Assembly (NCBI GenBank): GCA_024692235.1
Contig: JAILMW010000015.1
Location: 1 to 43,615, forward strand
Direction of reading: 5' to 3'
Source of the DNA: Saccharofermentans sp.
GTDB taxonomy: Bacteria; Bacillota; Clostridia; Saccharofermentanales; Saccharofermentanaceae
DNA: 43,615 bases
The notes beneath the pieces were generated by a model. The model ran no database searches and had not been told where the DNA came from. It saw only the letters and a program-made list of their open reading frames with translations. The position numbers and the translations under genes were made by a program. Shown piece after piece: positions 8,611 through 16,898 of this stretch (its first letter is position 1; the number at the start of each line of letters is the position of its first letter).

Positions 8611-9548
8611 GATGCTTCTCCTTCGTATATCTTCTTGATGACCTCTTCCGTAGAGATCTCGATAAGTTCGATATCCCTGATCTTCTTCTGTCTGTCGGCT
8701 CTGTTGATGACCTCCATGATATCCGTCCTGCTCTCGTCGATAAGAGTCTCCTCCCAGGTATCGTCATCCAGCTTGAGGCGCAGTGTCCTGTAGGATCCGA
8801 AGTATGACTTCAGATGTTCTATGTTGTTGTCATAGATCTTCTGCCCCTTATCGATGATCACTATCCTCTTGCAGAGAGCGTCTACGTCACCCATATCGTG
8901 AGTCGTCAGGATGACTGTAGTCTTCTTCTGTTCGTTGAGCCCTGCGATCAATGATCTGATCTTGGCCTTCATGGAGACATCAAGACCTATCGTGGGTTCG
9001 TCCAGAAACACGATATCAGGGTTATGAAGGAAAGCTGCCAGTATATCGCTTAAAGTCCTTTGCCCGAGTGACATCTGCCTGACGGGCTTATGAAGGACAG
9101 GCTCGATATCTACAAGGCTCCTGTATAGTTCCAGCATATCCTGATAATCCTTCTCCGATACCATATAGATATCCCTTAAGAGCTTAAAGGATTCTATTAG
9201 CGGCAGTGACCACCACAGCTGGCTTCTTTGTCCGAATACGACCCCGATGTTCTCGCAGTTCTTCTTGCGGTTGATGTAGGGGACTACGCCGTTTACCGTT
9301 ATCTCTCCGGATGTTGGCTCAAGTACTCCCGTCATCATCTTGATGGTGGTGGATTTTCCTGCTCCGTTAGGACCCAAGTATCCGATCATCTCACCTTTGT
9401 TTACCGTGAGATCTACGTTTTTTACGGCGTTTACCGTCTTGTAGTCTCTTGAGAAAAGATCCCTTATACTTCCTTTGAGACCTTCGTGACGGTTCAGCAC
9501 CTTAAAGTCCTTGCACAGATCTTTCATTACTATCGCTTCATTTCCCAT
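8607..9548 (-). CDS. ABC transporter ATP-binding protein (COG4586-type exporter ATPase)
   Basis: A 313-residue ATPase that powers the two downstream permeases. Walker A is GPNGAGKST (residues 59-67), the signature is MSLGQR (159-164), Walker B is IVFLDEP (179-185), followed by GLD, and the switch histidine is H217 in TTHD. The long insertion before Walker A (RDLFSRDYKTV) and the W-W-S-L-P segment after the Q-loop are typical of COG4586 ATPases paired with DUF990 permeases. It is the first gene of the leftward operon and is divergent from an AraC-type gene that may control it. Confidence 0.92.
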   Translation of the reverse strand: MGNEAIVMKDLCKDFKVLNRHEGLKGSIRDLFSRDYKTVNAVKNVDLTVNKGEMIGYLGPNGAGKSTTIKMMTGVLEPTSGEITVNGVVPYINRKKNCENIGVVFGQRSQLWWSLPLIESFKLLRDIYMVSEKDYQDMLELYRSLVDIEPVLHKPVRQMSLGQRTLSDILAAFLHNPDIVFLDEPTIGLDVSMKAKIRSLIAGLNEQKKTTVILTTHDMGDVDALCKRIVIIDKGQKIYDNNIEHLKSYFGSYRTLRLKLDDDTWEETLIDESRTDIMEVINRADRQKKIRDIELIEISTEEVIKKIYEGEAS

Positions 9549-9600
9549 GTCATTATCCCTTTCATCTCCTGCCGAGGGCTTGTGTTCTTTGATGATTGCA

Positions 9601-9629
9601 AGTATATTATTTACAGACCCCGCTTTAAA
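9601..9629 (-). promoter_or_regulatory. Predicted promoter of the ABC exporter operon
   Basis: Read on the - strand, TTTAAA (9629-9624) and TATACT (9606-9601) are separated by 17 bp. The predicted start is about 45 bp before the ATPase ATG. Confidence 0.55.
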
Positions 9630-9650
9630 CCGCGTTTTTCACAGTTTTTT

Positions 9651-9684
9651 ATAACTATCTTGCACGTGCGTGTAATATAGTTAT
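9651..9684. promoter_or_regulatory. Candidate operator between the ABC operon and araC-type gene
   Basis: ATAACTAT (9651-9658) is the exact reverse complement of ATAGTTAT (9677-9684). Between them is an 8-bp palindrome, GCACGTGC (9662-9669). The position is about 30 bp upstream of the AraC gene and upstream of the divergent promoter, so it could bind that regulator. Confidence 0.4.
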
Positions 9685-9713
9685 TGTTTTCTTATTCTCG
9701 AAAGGATATTGTT

Positions 9714-10619
9714 ATGAACAGGAACGTAATGGGCCTTATAGTAAAGAGAGAAGACGGCTCGGAGATAGTTAACTACGATGACGATAACTTTCCCTCCTAT
9801 ATCTACGACGGCTGGATCGAGCCTAAGGTCACCTGGGAGAAGGTCCCTCACTTCCACGAGGATGTAGAGATACTGACCGTAAAGTCGGGATCCATGGCTT
9901 ATTCTGTCAACGGAAAGACCCTGGTCCTGCACGAAGGCGATACCATATTCATCAACTCCAATCAGATCCATTACAGCATGTCTGTAAGTGATGAGCTCTG
10001 TACGTATGTGATATTTGTAGTCTATCCGAGTATCCTGACGACTTCGGTAGCGATAGAGATGAAGGCGATACGTCCCATTACCGATAATCCGGATATTCCT
10101 TATGTCAGGTTCAGATATGTAAATGAATTTACCGAAGCTATCAGGAGTATTATGCTGGAGCTTCCCGGCATAAGACACGACCCTTTTGAGATCACCATGC
10201 GGTTCTTCCACATCTGGGACATCATAAGGAAGCAGACCGCATGTTACGGCCTGAGTTCCGAAGAGATCACCGTCGAACCTCATATGAAGTATTTTAAGAC
10301 CATGATGCACTATATCTCGGAGCATTACTGCAGCGGCGTGACTCTTGACGATATCGCCGCCAGCGCAGGTATCAGCAAGTCTCTTTGTAATTCCGTCTTT
10401 AAAAGATATGTAGGGGAGTCGCCTATAACTTACCTTATGAGATTCCGCGCAAGGAAGGTCGCCGAATACTTAAGAGGCAGGCAGCTTCCTTTATCCGAGA
10501 TAGCTGCTCTGACCGGATTTAACGGCGTCAGCTATATGTCCGAGACTTTTAAGAGATTCTTCGGAGTGTCACCCAGGGAGTATAAGAAGAGTGCCCTGGA
10601 TGCAAGGGCCCCCGAATAA
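9714..10619 (+). CDS. AraC-family transcriptional regulator with cupin sensor domain
   Basis: 301 residues. The N-terminal half is a cupin-like AraC_binding domain (HFHEDVEILTVKSG...LHEGDTIFINSNQIHY). The C-terminal about 100 residues hold the two helix-turn-helix motifs of AraC regulators (LDDIAASAGISKSLCNSVF and PLSEIAALTGFNGVSYMSE). ATG 9714 is chosen because AAAGGATA lies correctly before it; an in-frame TTG 30 bp upstream has no ribosome site. It is divergent from the DUF990 ABC operon, which is a plausible target. The effector is unknown. Confidence 0.9.
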   Translation: MNRNVMGLIVKREDGSEIVNYDDDNFPSYIYDGWIEPKVTWEKVPHFHEDVEILTVKSGSMAYSVNGKTLVLHEGDTIFINSNQIHYSMSVSDELCTYVIFVVYPSILTTSVAIEMKAIRPITDNPDIPYVRFRYVNEFTEAIRSIMLELPGIRHDPFEITMRFFHIWDIIRKQTACYGLSSEEITVEPHMKYFKTMMHYISEHYCSGVTLDDIAASAGISKSLCNSVFKRYVGESPITYLMRFRARKVAEYLRGRQLPLSEIAALTGFNGVSYMSETFKRFFGVSPREYKKSALDARAPE

Positions 10620-10622
10620 AAA

Positions 10623-10646
10623 GAGCTGCCTCATATGAGACAGCTC
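10623..10646 (-). terminator. Rho-independent terminator of the coiled-coil gene
   Basis: GAGCTG/CAGCTC arms with an inner CTCATATGAG palindrome. Read leftward the hairpin is followed by TTTTTATTC, so it ends the - strand gene. The + side has no T run. Confidence 0.7.
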
Positions 10647-10671
10647 CGGGTAATAGCATTGATATCTGTTG

Positions 10672-11874
10672 TTATTCGGCGATGGCCATTGCTTCGAGCT
10701 TTTCCTTCTCCTGAGAGAGCTCCTGTGCCTTCTTAAGCTCAGCGGCTGCTTCCTCTGCTGCCTTTCTGGCTTCTTCCTCGGCCTTACGTGCTGCTGCCAA
10801 TGCTTCTTCAGCCTTCTTGGCTGCGATCTCTGCCTTCTCTTTGGCGATGGCGGCTGCCTTCTTGGCTTCTTCTTCAGCCTTCTGTGCAGCGATCCTCTCG
10901 TCTTCTTCCATCTTCTTCTTGTTGGCCTGATCGAAGATCGTCTGTGCCTTAGCTGCCTCAGCCTTAGCTTCCTCTGCCTTCTCGAGTGAAGAAGCAACGA
11001 GAGATTGTGCCTGCTCGGCGGCATTCTTTGCCTCGGTCTCAGCCTCCTCAGCTGCGATCCTGGCCTCTTCCTGAGCCTTCAGTGCAGTGATCTTGGCTTC
11101 CTGCTCGGTCTTCTTCTGGGATGCGGTCTCCTTGGCCTCCTTGGCCTTCTGAGCTGCTTCCTTAGCGAGCTTCTCGATCCTGTCAGCTTCTGCCTGAGCA
11201 TCCTCTGCTGCGGCAAGAGCTACCGTATATGCATCTTCAGCCGTCTTAGCGGACTTCTTTGCTTCTTCTTCGGATTTTACTGCGGACTCTTTAAGCTCAG
11301 TGGACTTGATGACAGCCCTCTTGGCTTCCTCGGCCTTAGCGGTAGCATTCTCGGCATCTCTTACGGCGCGATCCCTGCGGCTGTTAGCCTGTGCCAGGTC
11401 AGCCTTGGCCTTCTCTGCAGCGATGGCAGCCATGGACTTCACGCGAATGCTTGTAGTCCTTGCTGCCTCGGGTGAATCGGAGCTTTCTTCCTTCTCGGCC
11501 TTCTGAGCAGCAACTACAGCTGCGTGATTTATGGATGCAGAAGGGGGTCTTTTGACCGGAGCTCTGAGCTGTACCGGCTTGGAATCCTCGATCGACTCAG
11601 CCTTAGGAGCGGATGTCTTAGCTTCCTCAGCCTTCTTGCGGGACTCTTCCATAGCCCTGCGCTCTTCCTCCATGGCTCTTCTTGCTTCCTGCTGAGCCTT
11701 GGCAGCCTCAGCGCGCTCCTTCACATAGTTGGAACCGGAAGTATTGATGGTAGAGACATTGTTACCACTGGAGATAGAGTGTCCGGAACTCTTACCCGAC
11801 ATAGACAACTCAACGGCGGGAAGGCCGAATCTTCCCTCTGTCTTGCTCTTGATAGCGTCCAAAATACCAGACAT
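10672..11874 (-). CDS. Long alanine-rich helical (coiled-coil) protein of unknown function
   Basis: A 400-residue protein whose residues 136-400 contain neither glycine nor proline and are dominated by Ala, Glu and Lys, predicting one continuous helix or coiled coil of roughly 40 nm. Residues 1-50 are different, Ser/Gly-rich and non-helical (SGILDAIKSKTEGRFGLPAV). Residues 51-86 form a first helical stretch and 87-135 a Pro-containing linker. No signal peptide or membrane segment is seen, so it is predicted to be cytoplasmic, unlike TolA, which it resembles only in composition. A good ribosome site (AGAGGTGA) stands before ATG 11874. It is monocistronic with its own terminator. I do not recognise the family; a structural or scaffold role is only a guess. 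Confidence 0.75.
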   Translation of the reverse strand: MSGILDAIKSKTEGRFGLPAVELSMSGKSSGHSISSGNNVSTINTSGSNYVKERAEAAKAQQEARRAMEEERRAMEESRKKAEEAKTSAPKAESIEDSKPVQLRAPVKRPPSASINHAAVVAAQKAEKEESSDSPEAARTTSIRVKSMAAIAAEKAKADLAQANSRRDRAVRDAENATAKAEEAKRAVIKSTELKESAVKSEEEAKKSAKTAEDAYTVALAAAEDAQAEADRIEKLAKEAAQKAKEAKETASQKKTEQEAKITALKAQEEARIAAEEAETEAKNAAEQAQSLVASSLEKAEEAKAEAAKAQTIFDQANKKKMEEDERIAAQKAEEEAKKAAAIAKEKAEIAAKKAEEALAAARKAEEEARKAAEEAAAELKKAQELSQEKEKLEAMAIAE

Positions 11875-11984
11875 TTATGTCACCTCTGCATAATATAGTA
11901 AAATCCTACTGATATTTTGATTATAGTATGCGCACAAATCTTATTTCAAGTATGTTTCTGCTTTGTAACAAAATTTTTAACAAA

Positions 11985-11999
11985 TTCGGGATACCCGAA
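11985..11999. promoter_or_regulatory. Inverted repeat near the SMP-30 gene promoter
   Basis: TTCGGG-ATA-CCCGAA lies 23 bp upstream of a TATAAT box at 12023-12028 that has no recognisable -35. That places it where an activator would bind. The rest of 11875-12097 is AT-rich. Confidence 0.35.
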
Positions 12000-12097
12000 A
12001 GGGTGTTTACTTAACAGGATGATATAATGCAAGAAGAAGAACGGAAACCTTTAACAATGTTATTTTTATTGTATTTTTAGGGGACGGAGGGGTCTTT

Positions 12098-12958
12098 ATG
12101 AAGATTTTTGAAGCATCGGCACTGGGAAGCGAACGATACGGACTCGGAGAAGGACCGTGTTACGACCCTGTTACGGGGATGATCTCCTGGGTGGATATTA
12201 CCGCCAACACATTGTGGACGATGCACAAAAACGACGTCAGAGAGCCTTTTGTCTTCGATCAGCCCATAGGTGCCGCGGTTCCGGTCAAGGATCGTTCGGG
12301 TTTTATTCTGGCGGCTAAGTACGGATTGTACCTTTACGAGGATGGAAAGATACGCCTTATAAAGGATCTTAAGGAAACTTATCTTGACTTCTGGCGTTCC
12401 AACGATGCCAAGGCCGATCCTGCGGGAAGGCTCTGGTTCGGTGCATCCGTCGGGGATGACGACCATGAAGCTGACGGCAATCTATACAGGCTCTCCGAAG
12501 GTCAGGTGAAGATAATGCAGCCCGGGACTAAGATCTCCAACGGCATGGCCTGGAGCAGTGACAGGACGAAGTTCTATTTCTCGGACACGCTTAAGTACGC
12601 AGTATTTGTCTATGACTACGACCATGAGACAGGCGATATAAAAAACGCAAGACCTCTTTGTACTTACGAAGACGGCAACGGCTTCTCCGACGGCCTTTGC
12701 ATAGACTGTGACGATAACCTCTGGATAGCCGTATGGGGCGGAGGCAGAGTAGAGAAGAGAAGCGGCAAGACGGGAGAAAAACTTGCCGAGATACGTGTTC
12801 CTTCTCATAATGTAACCTCCTGCTGCTTCATGGGAGAGAACATGGATACGCTTCTCATAACTACTTCGGGAAATGGTTTTGAAGGTCAGGGAGAAGGGTG
12901 CCTTTATACATGTAAGACTGATTCCACGGGGCCTGCTCCCGACAAGGCGGTACTTTGA
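12098..12958 (+). CDS. SMP-30/gluconolactonase/LRE-like family protein
   Basis: A 286-residue six-bladed propeller protein of the SMP-30 family. The metal ligands expected for the family are present: E18 in GLGEGP, the Asn of ISNGMAWS (about 148) and the Asp of FSDGLCID (about 198). Members hydrolyse sugar lactones such as gluconolactone or xylonolactone using one divalent metal. It is cytosolic, with no signal peptide. The ribosome site GGAGGGG precedes ATG 12098. An oxidative sugar pathway is not otherwise visible here, so the substrate is uncertain. Confidence 0.85.
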   Translation: MKIFEASALGSERYGLGEGPCYDPVTGMISWVDITANTLWTMHKNDVREPFVFDQPIGAAVPVKDRSGFILAAKYGLYLYEDGKIRLIKDLKETYLDFWRSNDAKADPAGRLWFGASVGDDDHEADGNLYRLSEGQVKIMQPGTKISNGMAWSSDRTKFYFSDTLKYAVFVYDYDHETGDIKNARPLCTYEDGNGFSDGLCIDCDDNLWIAVWGGGRVEKRSGKTGEKLAEIRVPSHNVTSCCFMGENMDTLLITTSGNGFEGQGEGCLYTCKTDSTGPAPDKAVL

Positions 12959-13034
12959 GTCTTTACAGGTTCGTAACTCTTTCTGCAGGTGCCAAGCTGT
13001 ATAATTGAAGCATATAGATTTTGTGGAGGGGTAT

Positions 13035-14732
13035 ATGATCTGGTATTATGCTGTGCTCTTTGCCATAGCTGCAGGATGTTCGCTCATATATGCGTTCATG
13101 TGGCATAAGCATTTCGATGTGAATCTGACTTTGATGTTCTTTGCAGGTGTCATCTCTAACCTGGGTTATCTGATGCTTGCGGACTCCACTACGGCACAGG
13201 AAGCGATACTTGCCAATAAGTTCAGCTATTTCGGAGCTTGCTTCGGACCGCTGTTCATAATGCTTCTTATATTTAATCTCTGTCATATAAAGCTCCCCTC
13301 GTTATTAAGAAGGATATTCTTTATCGCGTCCTCTGCTGTCTATCTCTCGGTGATCTTTACGGGAAAGTCGAATGCGTTCTATCAGGAGATAGTCTTCGAG
13401 AGAACGGGAAGCACAGCGTGGCTCAATAAGACATACGGCCCTATGCACGCTGTCTTCATGGCGCTTATAGCAACATATACCATCGTAAGCTTTATCGTTC
13501 TTATTTATGCTTATGCTAAGAAAAAGGACGCATCAAGATACATGATCTCTCTTCTGTTCACGATGGAGGTCGTGTCCGTTATGTGCTATGTATCAAGAAG
13601 GATATTTGACCTGAAGTTTGAGTCTGTTCCCATGGCCTATGCGATGATACTCGTAATATTCCTTTTTATCGTATACAGGATAAGTATCTACGATGTCGAC
13701 GATGCCGCCATAGATTCACTTGTAGAGAAAGGCATTACGGGATTTGTCTCCATTGACTTCAAGAATAATTATCTCGGAAGTAACGATGCGGCCAAGAAGT
13801 ATTTCCCGGCTCTTAACAACCTGACGGTGGACCGTTCGGTGACAAGAGATGCGGCATTCGGAGAGATGGCACTTCGCTGGATAGATATCTTCGAGAAGGA
13901 TAATACGAGAGATAAACATCATATCGATGCGGAGGGCGGCAATATATATCTGGTAAACGTAAATTACCTGTATGACGGAAGAAAGAAGAGAGGATATCAG
14001 CTCTTTATCTCCGACGATACCAAGGAGCAGAAATATATCAATCTTATAAATTCCTTCAACTTAAAGCTTGGCAATGAGGTCAAGGCTAAGACCAAGCATA
14101 TAGAGGCAATGCACGATAAGCTTATAATCGGAATGGCGACCATGGTCGAGAGCAGGGACAACTCAACGGGAGGTCATATCAAGAGGACCAGCGAGGGAGT
14201 ACGTATATTGCTGGACGAGATAAAGAAGGATCCTCAGTTCGACTTCAGTGAAGAATTCTGCAAGAACCTTATAAAGTCCGCTCCCATGCATGACCTGGGT
14301 AAGATCGCGGTAGACGATCAGATCTTAAGGAAGAAGGGAAGGTTCGAACCGGAAGAATACGAACAGATGAAGAAGCATGCCGCAGAGGGAGCAAAGCTCA
14401 TAGATGAGATCCTGGAAGGCACCGACAATGACTCCTTTCAGAAGGTTGCCGTAAATGTTGCTCACTATCATCATGAGAGGTGGGACGGCTCCGGATATCC
14501 CGAAGGATTAGCGGGAGATGAGATCCCCATAGAAGCCAGGATAATGGCGATCGCTGACGTATACGATGCTCTTGTAAGTAAGCGTGTATATAAAGAGAAA
14601 TACTCCTTCGAGAAGGCAAATGAGATAATCATGGAAGGCATGGGAAGCCAGTTCGATAAGAGACTTGAGCAGGTGTATGTCAATTCGAGGCCGGCACTGG
14701 AGGCCTACTATTCTTCTCTGGGAGACGAGTGA
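13035..14732 (+). CDS. Membrane 7TM-type sensor with HD-GYP phosphodiesterase domain
   Basis: 565 residues. Seven hydrophobic helices in about residues 1-215 resemble the histidine-kinase N-terminal 7TM sensor region. A PAS-like segment (about 225-350) links to an HD-GYP domain (about 360-555). HD-GYP residues are complete: GGHIKRTSEGV, H419-D420 in MHDLGKIAV, HHERWDGSGYPEGL with G487-Y488-P489. The expected activity is hydrolysis of cyclic di-GMP. ATG 13035 is chosen because GGAGGGG lies five bases before it; the in-frame TTG at 13005 has no site. It is the second HD-GYP protein in the window. The signal it senses is unknown. Confidence 0.87.
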   Translation: MIWYYAVLFAIAAGCSLIYAFMWHKHFDVNLTLMFFAGVISNLGYLMLADSTTAQEAILANKFSYFGACFGPLFIMLLIFNLCHIKLPSLLRRIFFIASSAVYLSVIFTGKSNAFYQEIVFERTGSTAWLNKTYGPMHAVFMALIATYTIVSFIVLIYAYAKKKDASRYMISLLFTMEVVSVMCYVSRRIFDLKFESVPMAYAMILVIFLFIVYRISIYDVDDAAIDSLVEKGITGFVSIDFKNNYLGSNDAAKKYFPALNNLTVDRSVTRDAAFGEMALRWIDIFEKDNTRDKHHIDAEGGNIYLVNVNYLYDGRKKRGYQLFISDDTKEQKYINLINSFNLKLGNEVKAKTKHIEAMHDKLIIGMATMVESRDNSTGGHIKRTSEGVRILLDEIKKDPQFDFSEEFCKNLIKSAPMHDLGKIAVDDQILRKKGRFEPEEYEQMKKHAAEGAKLIDEILEGTDNDSFQKVAVNVAHYHHERWDGSGYPEGLAGDEIPIEARIMAIADVYDALVSKRVYKEKYSFEKANEIIMEGMGSQFDKRLEQVYVNSRPALEAYYSSLGDE

Positions 14733-14738
14733 AAAATA

Positions 14739-14766
14739 ACAGCGGCACTTTACGTCATGCCGCTGT
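14739..14766. terminator. Bidirectional terminator between HD-GYP gene and fabF
   Basis: ACAGCGGCA pairs with TGCCGCTGT. Read leftward it is followed by TATTTTT, a good terminator for fabF; the + side has only a weak T tract. Confidence 0.75.
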
Positions 14767-14793
14767 CATTCATCTATTAAGGGTTACGGGCTA

Positions 14794-16023
14794 TTACATG
14801 CATTTGAATATAAGTGTGGCGTTATGGCCGCCGAATCCCAGGGAGTTGCTCATGGCATATGTTATCTCTCTGGTCTTTCCCTGTCCGAAGGTATAGTCAA
14901 GATCGAGCTCTTCTTCGGGTTCTTTTGAGTTACGTGTAACGTGCACGTAGTTCTCGTTTATCGCCTTGACGCATACGATGGCTTCGATGGCGCCTGCACC
15001 TCCGAGAAGATGTCCGGTCATGGATTTTGTGGAGTTGATGGAGACCTTCTTGGCTGCATCGCCGAATGCATACTTGATGGCACGTGTCTCATAAAGATCA
15101 TTAAGGTGAGTGGAAGTTCCGTGAGCATTTATGTAGTCGATGTCATCGGGCTTTATGCCTGCGCAGTCCATGGCAAGCTTCATGGCAGTTCCCGCGCCGC
15201 TTCCGTCAGGCGCAGGTGATGTTATATGGTATGCGTCGTTAGTAACGCCGTAGCCTACGACCTCTGCGAGGATCTTAGCTCCGCGCTTTACCGCATGCTC
15301 ATACTCCTCGAGGATAATGACGCCTGCTCCTTCGCCTAATACGAATCCGTCTCTGTCCTTATCGAAAGGCCTGGATGCCGTCTCGGGATCGTCGTTGGTC
15401 GACAGCGCCGTAAGAGCAGCAAATCCGAATACTCCCGAAGGCGTGACCGCAGCTTCAGTTCCACCGGCCACCATGACATCAGCTTCGCCCAGCCTTATGG
15501 CGTTGAATGCCTCGCCGATGCTGTGAGTTCCCGTTGCGCATGCGGTGGAGATATCCATGTTCTTACCCTTAAGACCGAACTGTATTGAGATATTCGCAGA
15601 GGCCATATTGGTTATTACCATGGGGATATACATGGGATCTACCTTTTTGCCCGTGTAGAACTTAGGGATCTCCTTCTCGTGCTTCTCCATGGCACCTATA
15701 CCGCATCCTACTATTACTCCGATCCTGAACGGATCTTCCTTCTCAAGATCCAGTGCGGACTGCTCGAGAGCCTCTTTTGTAGCTGCTACGGCATACTGGG
15801 AGAACACTCCCATCCTCTTGGCGGACTTAAAGTCCATATAGTCCTTGGGGTCAAAATCCTTTACTTCACCTGCAAGCTTAGCCTTGCAGTCTGATACGTC
15901 CACCTTGGTTATGGGACCTATTCCGTTTTTTCCTTCAACAAGTTCGTTCCAAAAAGTCTCTACATCGTTTCCTAAGGGAGTAATAGCTCCCATACCCGTT
16001 ATAACTACTCTTTTTGTATTCAT
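14794..16023 (-). CDS. fabF: Beta-ketoacyl-ACP synthase II
   Basis: A 409-residue condensing enzyme that elongates acyl-ACP with malonyl-ACP in type II fatty acid synthesis. The Cys-His-His triad is intact: C162 in STACATGTHS, H301 in NAHGTSTHLND and H338 in SMTGHLLGG. Length matches FabF. The frame is open to 16077, but ATG 16023 (MNTKRVVITGMG) matches the family N-terminus and has GGAG at the right distance. It stands alone, without acpP or other fab genes, next to a divergent TetR gene that may regulate it. A secondary or specialised FabF cannot be excluded. Confidence 0.95.
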   Translation of the reverse strand: MNTKRVVITGMGAITPLGNDVETFWNELVEGKNGIGPITKVDVSDCKAKLAGEVKDFDPKDYMDFKSAKRMGVFSQYAVAATKEALEQSALDLEKEDPFRIGVIVGCGIGAMEKHEKEIPKFYTGKKVDPMYIPMVITNMASANISIQFGLKGKNMDISTACATGTHSIGEAFNAIRLGEADVMVAGGTEAAVTPSGVFGFAALTALSTNDDPETASRPFDKDRDGFVLGEGAGVIILEEYEHAVKRGAKILAEVVGYGVTNDAYHITSPAPDGSGAGTAMKLAMDCAGIKPDDIDYINAHGTSTHLNDLYETRAIKYAFGDAAKKVSINSTKSMTGHLLGGAGAIEAIVCVKAINENYVHVTRNSKEPEEELDLDYTFGQGKTREITYAMSNSLGFGGHNATLIFKCM

Positions 16024-16139
16024 ACCCATTCTCCGATAAGTTTCCTTATATACGTGAAGAGTGTAGTTTAATGACATAACAAGTTGAACTGTGAATCTTT
16101 ATCGTTTATATCAAATGGTAGACTTATCTCGGATACCTC

Positions 16140-16173
16140 AAATTAGGACAAAATACGGCTTTTGTCCTAATTT
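16140..16173. promoter_or_regulatory. 14-bp perfect inverted repeat, candidate TetR operator
   Basis: AAATTAGGACAAAA (16140-16153) is the exact reverse complement of TTTTGTCCTAATTT (16160-16173) around TACGGC. It lies between fabF and the divergent tetR-type gene. It lacks the GC-rich stem plus T tract of a terminator, so an operator is the better reading. Confidence 0.6.
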
Positions 16174-16238
16174 GCGATGTATGACTATTTTATCCCGAAA
16201 TGTGGTATCATCATCGTATTGAGCGGAGGATCTGACAT

Positions 16239-16781
16239 ATGGCGTTACTTACAAAAGGTGCGATAATGAATGCATTCGAGGAGATGCTCCTTGAGATGTC
16301 TTTTGATAAGATCACCGTGTCCGCTCTCGTTAAGCGCAGCGGCGTAAGTTCCAATACTTTCTATTATCATTACAGGGATAAGTTCGAACTCCTGAACGAA
16401 TGGTTCGGCATGAAGCTCAGCGTTATCAGGACAGGTGACGATTTCTATACATGGCAGAATGCCATCAAGAAGTTCTTTCTGATGTGCCGTGATAACCCTA
16501 AGCTTATCCATCATGTATTCGATTCCATATCAAGAGAACAACTGGAACACTACATATTCTCCATAACCGATACTGTTTTCCTGAGCTATGTCAGGAAGAA
16601 GGTAGCAGGCAGGGATGTGCCCGATAAGAGGATACGCGAGATATCCAGATTCTATACTTACGCGTTTATCGGTTTCTTCATGGAATATATCTGGGACGAG
16701 ATGGTCGACGATGTAGATGAACGTGTCGACAACTTAAGCAAGTTCTTCGACGACTTTATCGAGAGTGCGATATCCCACTGA
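16239..16781 (+). CDS. TetR/AcrR-family regulator (divergent from fabF)
   Basis: 180 residues. The N-terminal helix-turn-helix covers about residues 8-47 (TVSALVKRSGVSSNTFYYHY), the classic TetR DNA-binding domain. The ligand domain is short and of the DhaS-like type. Ribosome site GGAGGA precedes ATG 16239. A perfect inverted repeat in the fabF-tetR intergenic space is a plausible binding site, so control of fabF and of itself is inferred. A weak CTGATA/TATCAG hairpin follows the stop codon. Confidence 0.88.
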   Translation: MALLTKGAIMNAFEEMLLEMSFDKITVSALVKRSGVSSNTFYYHYRDKFELLNEWFGMKLSVIRTGDDFYTWQNAIKKFFLMCRDNPKLIHHVFDSISREQLEHYIFSITDTVFLSYVRKKVAGRDVPDKRIREISRFYTYAFIGFFMEYIWDEMVDDVDERVDNLSKFFDDFIESAISH

Positions 16782-16898
16782 TCTGATAAGCATATCAGTC
16801 TTCTCTGACCGCATCTTCTCATCTGTGCAAAAATAGTCGAGAACGCCCATATCAAGTAGTAGTAATATCCGATCATTGATCGAAGGAGGACTTAGGAT

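Noticed and set aside
10669..11475. Leu/Cys-rich frames on the + strand opposite the coiled-coil gene
   Set aside because: Direct by-products of Ala/Glu/Lys-rich codons on the other strand.
14341..14350. GGTTCGAACC resembling a tRNA T-loop
   Set aside because: It lies inside the HD-GYP coding region, and no cloverleaf can be built around it.
16024..16077. 18-codon upstream extension of fabF
   Set aside because: FabF proteins begin at the MxxKRVVITG segment and GGAG fits ATG 16023.
16783..16798. CTGATA-AGCA-TATCAG hairpin after the fabF-linked tetR
   Set aside because: Only six weak base pairs and no T run, so not called as a terminator.
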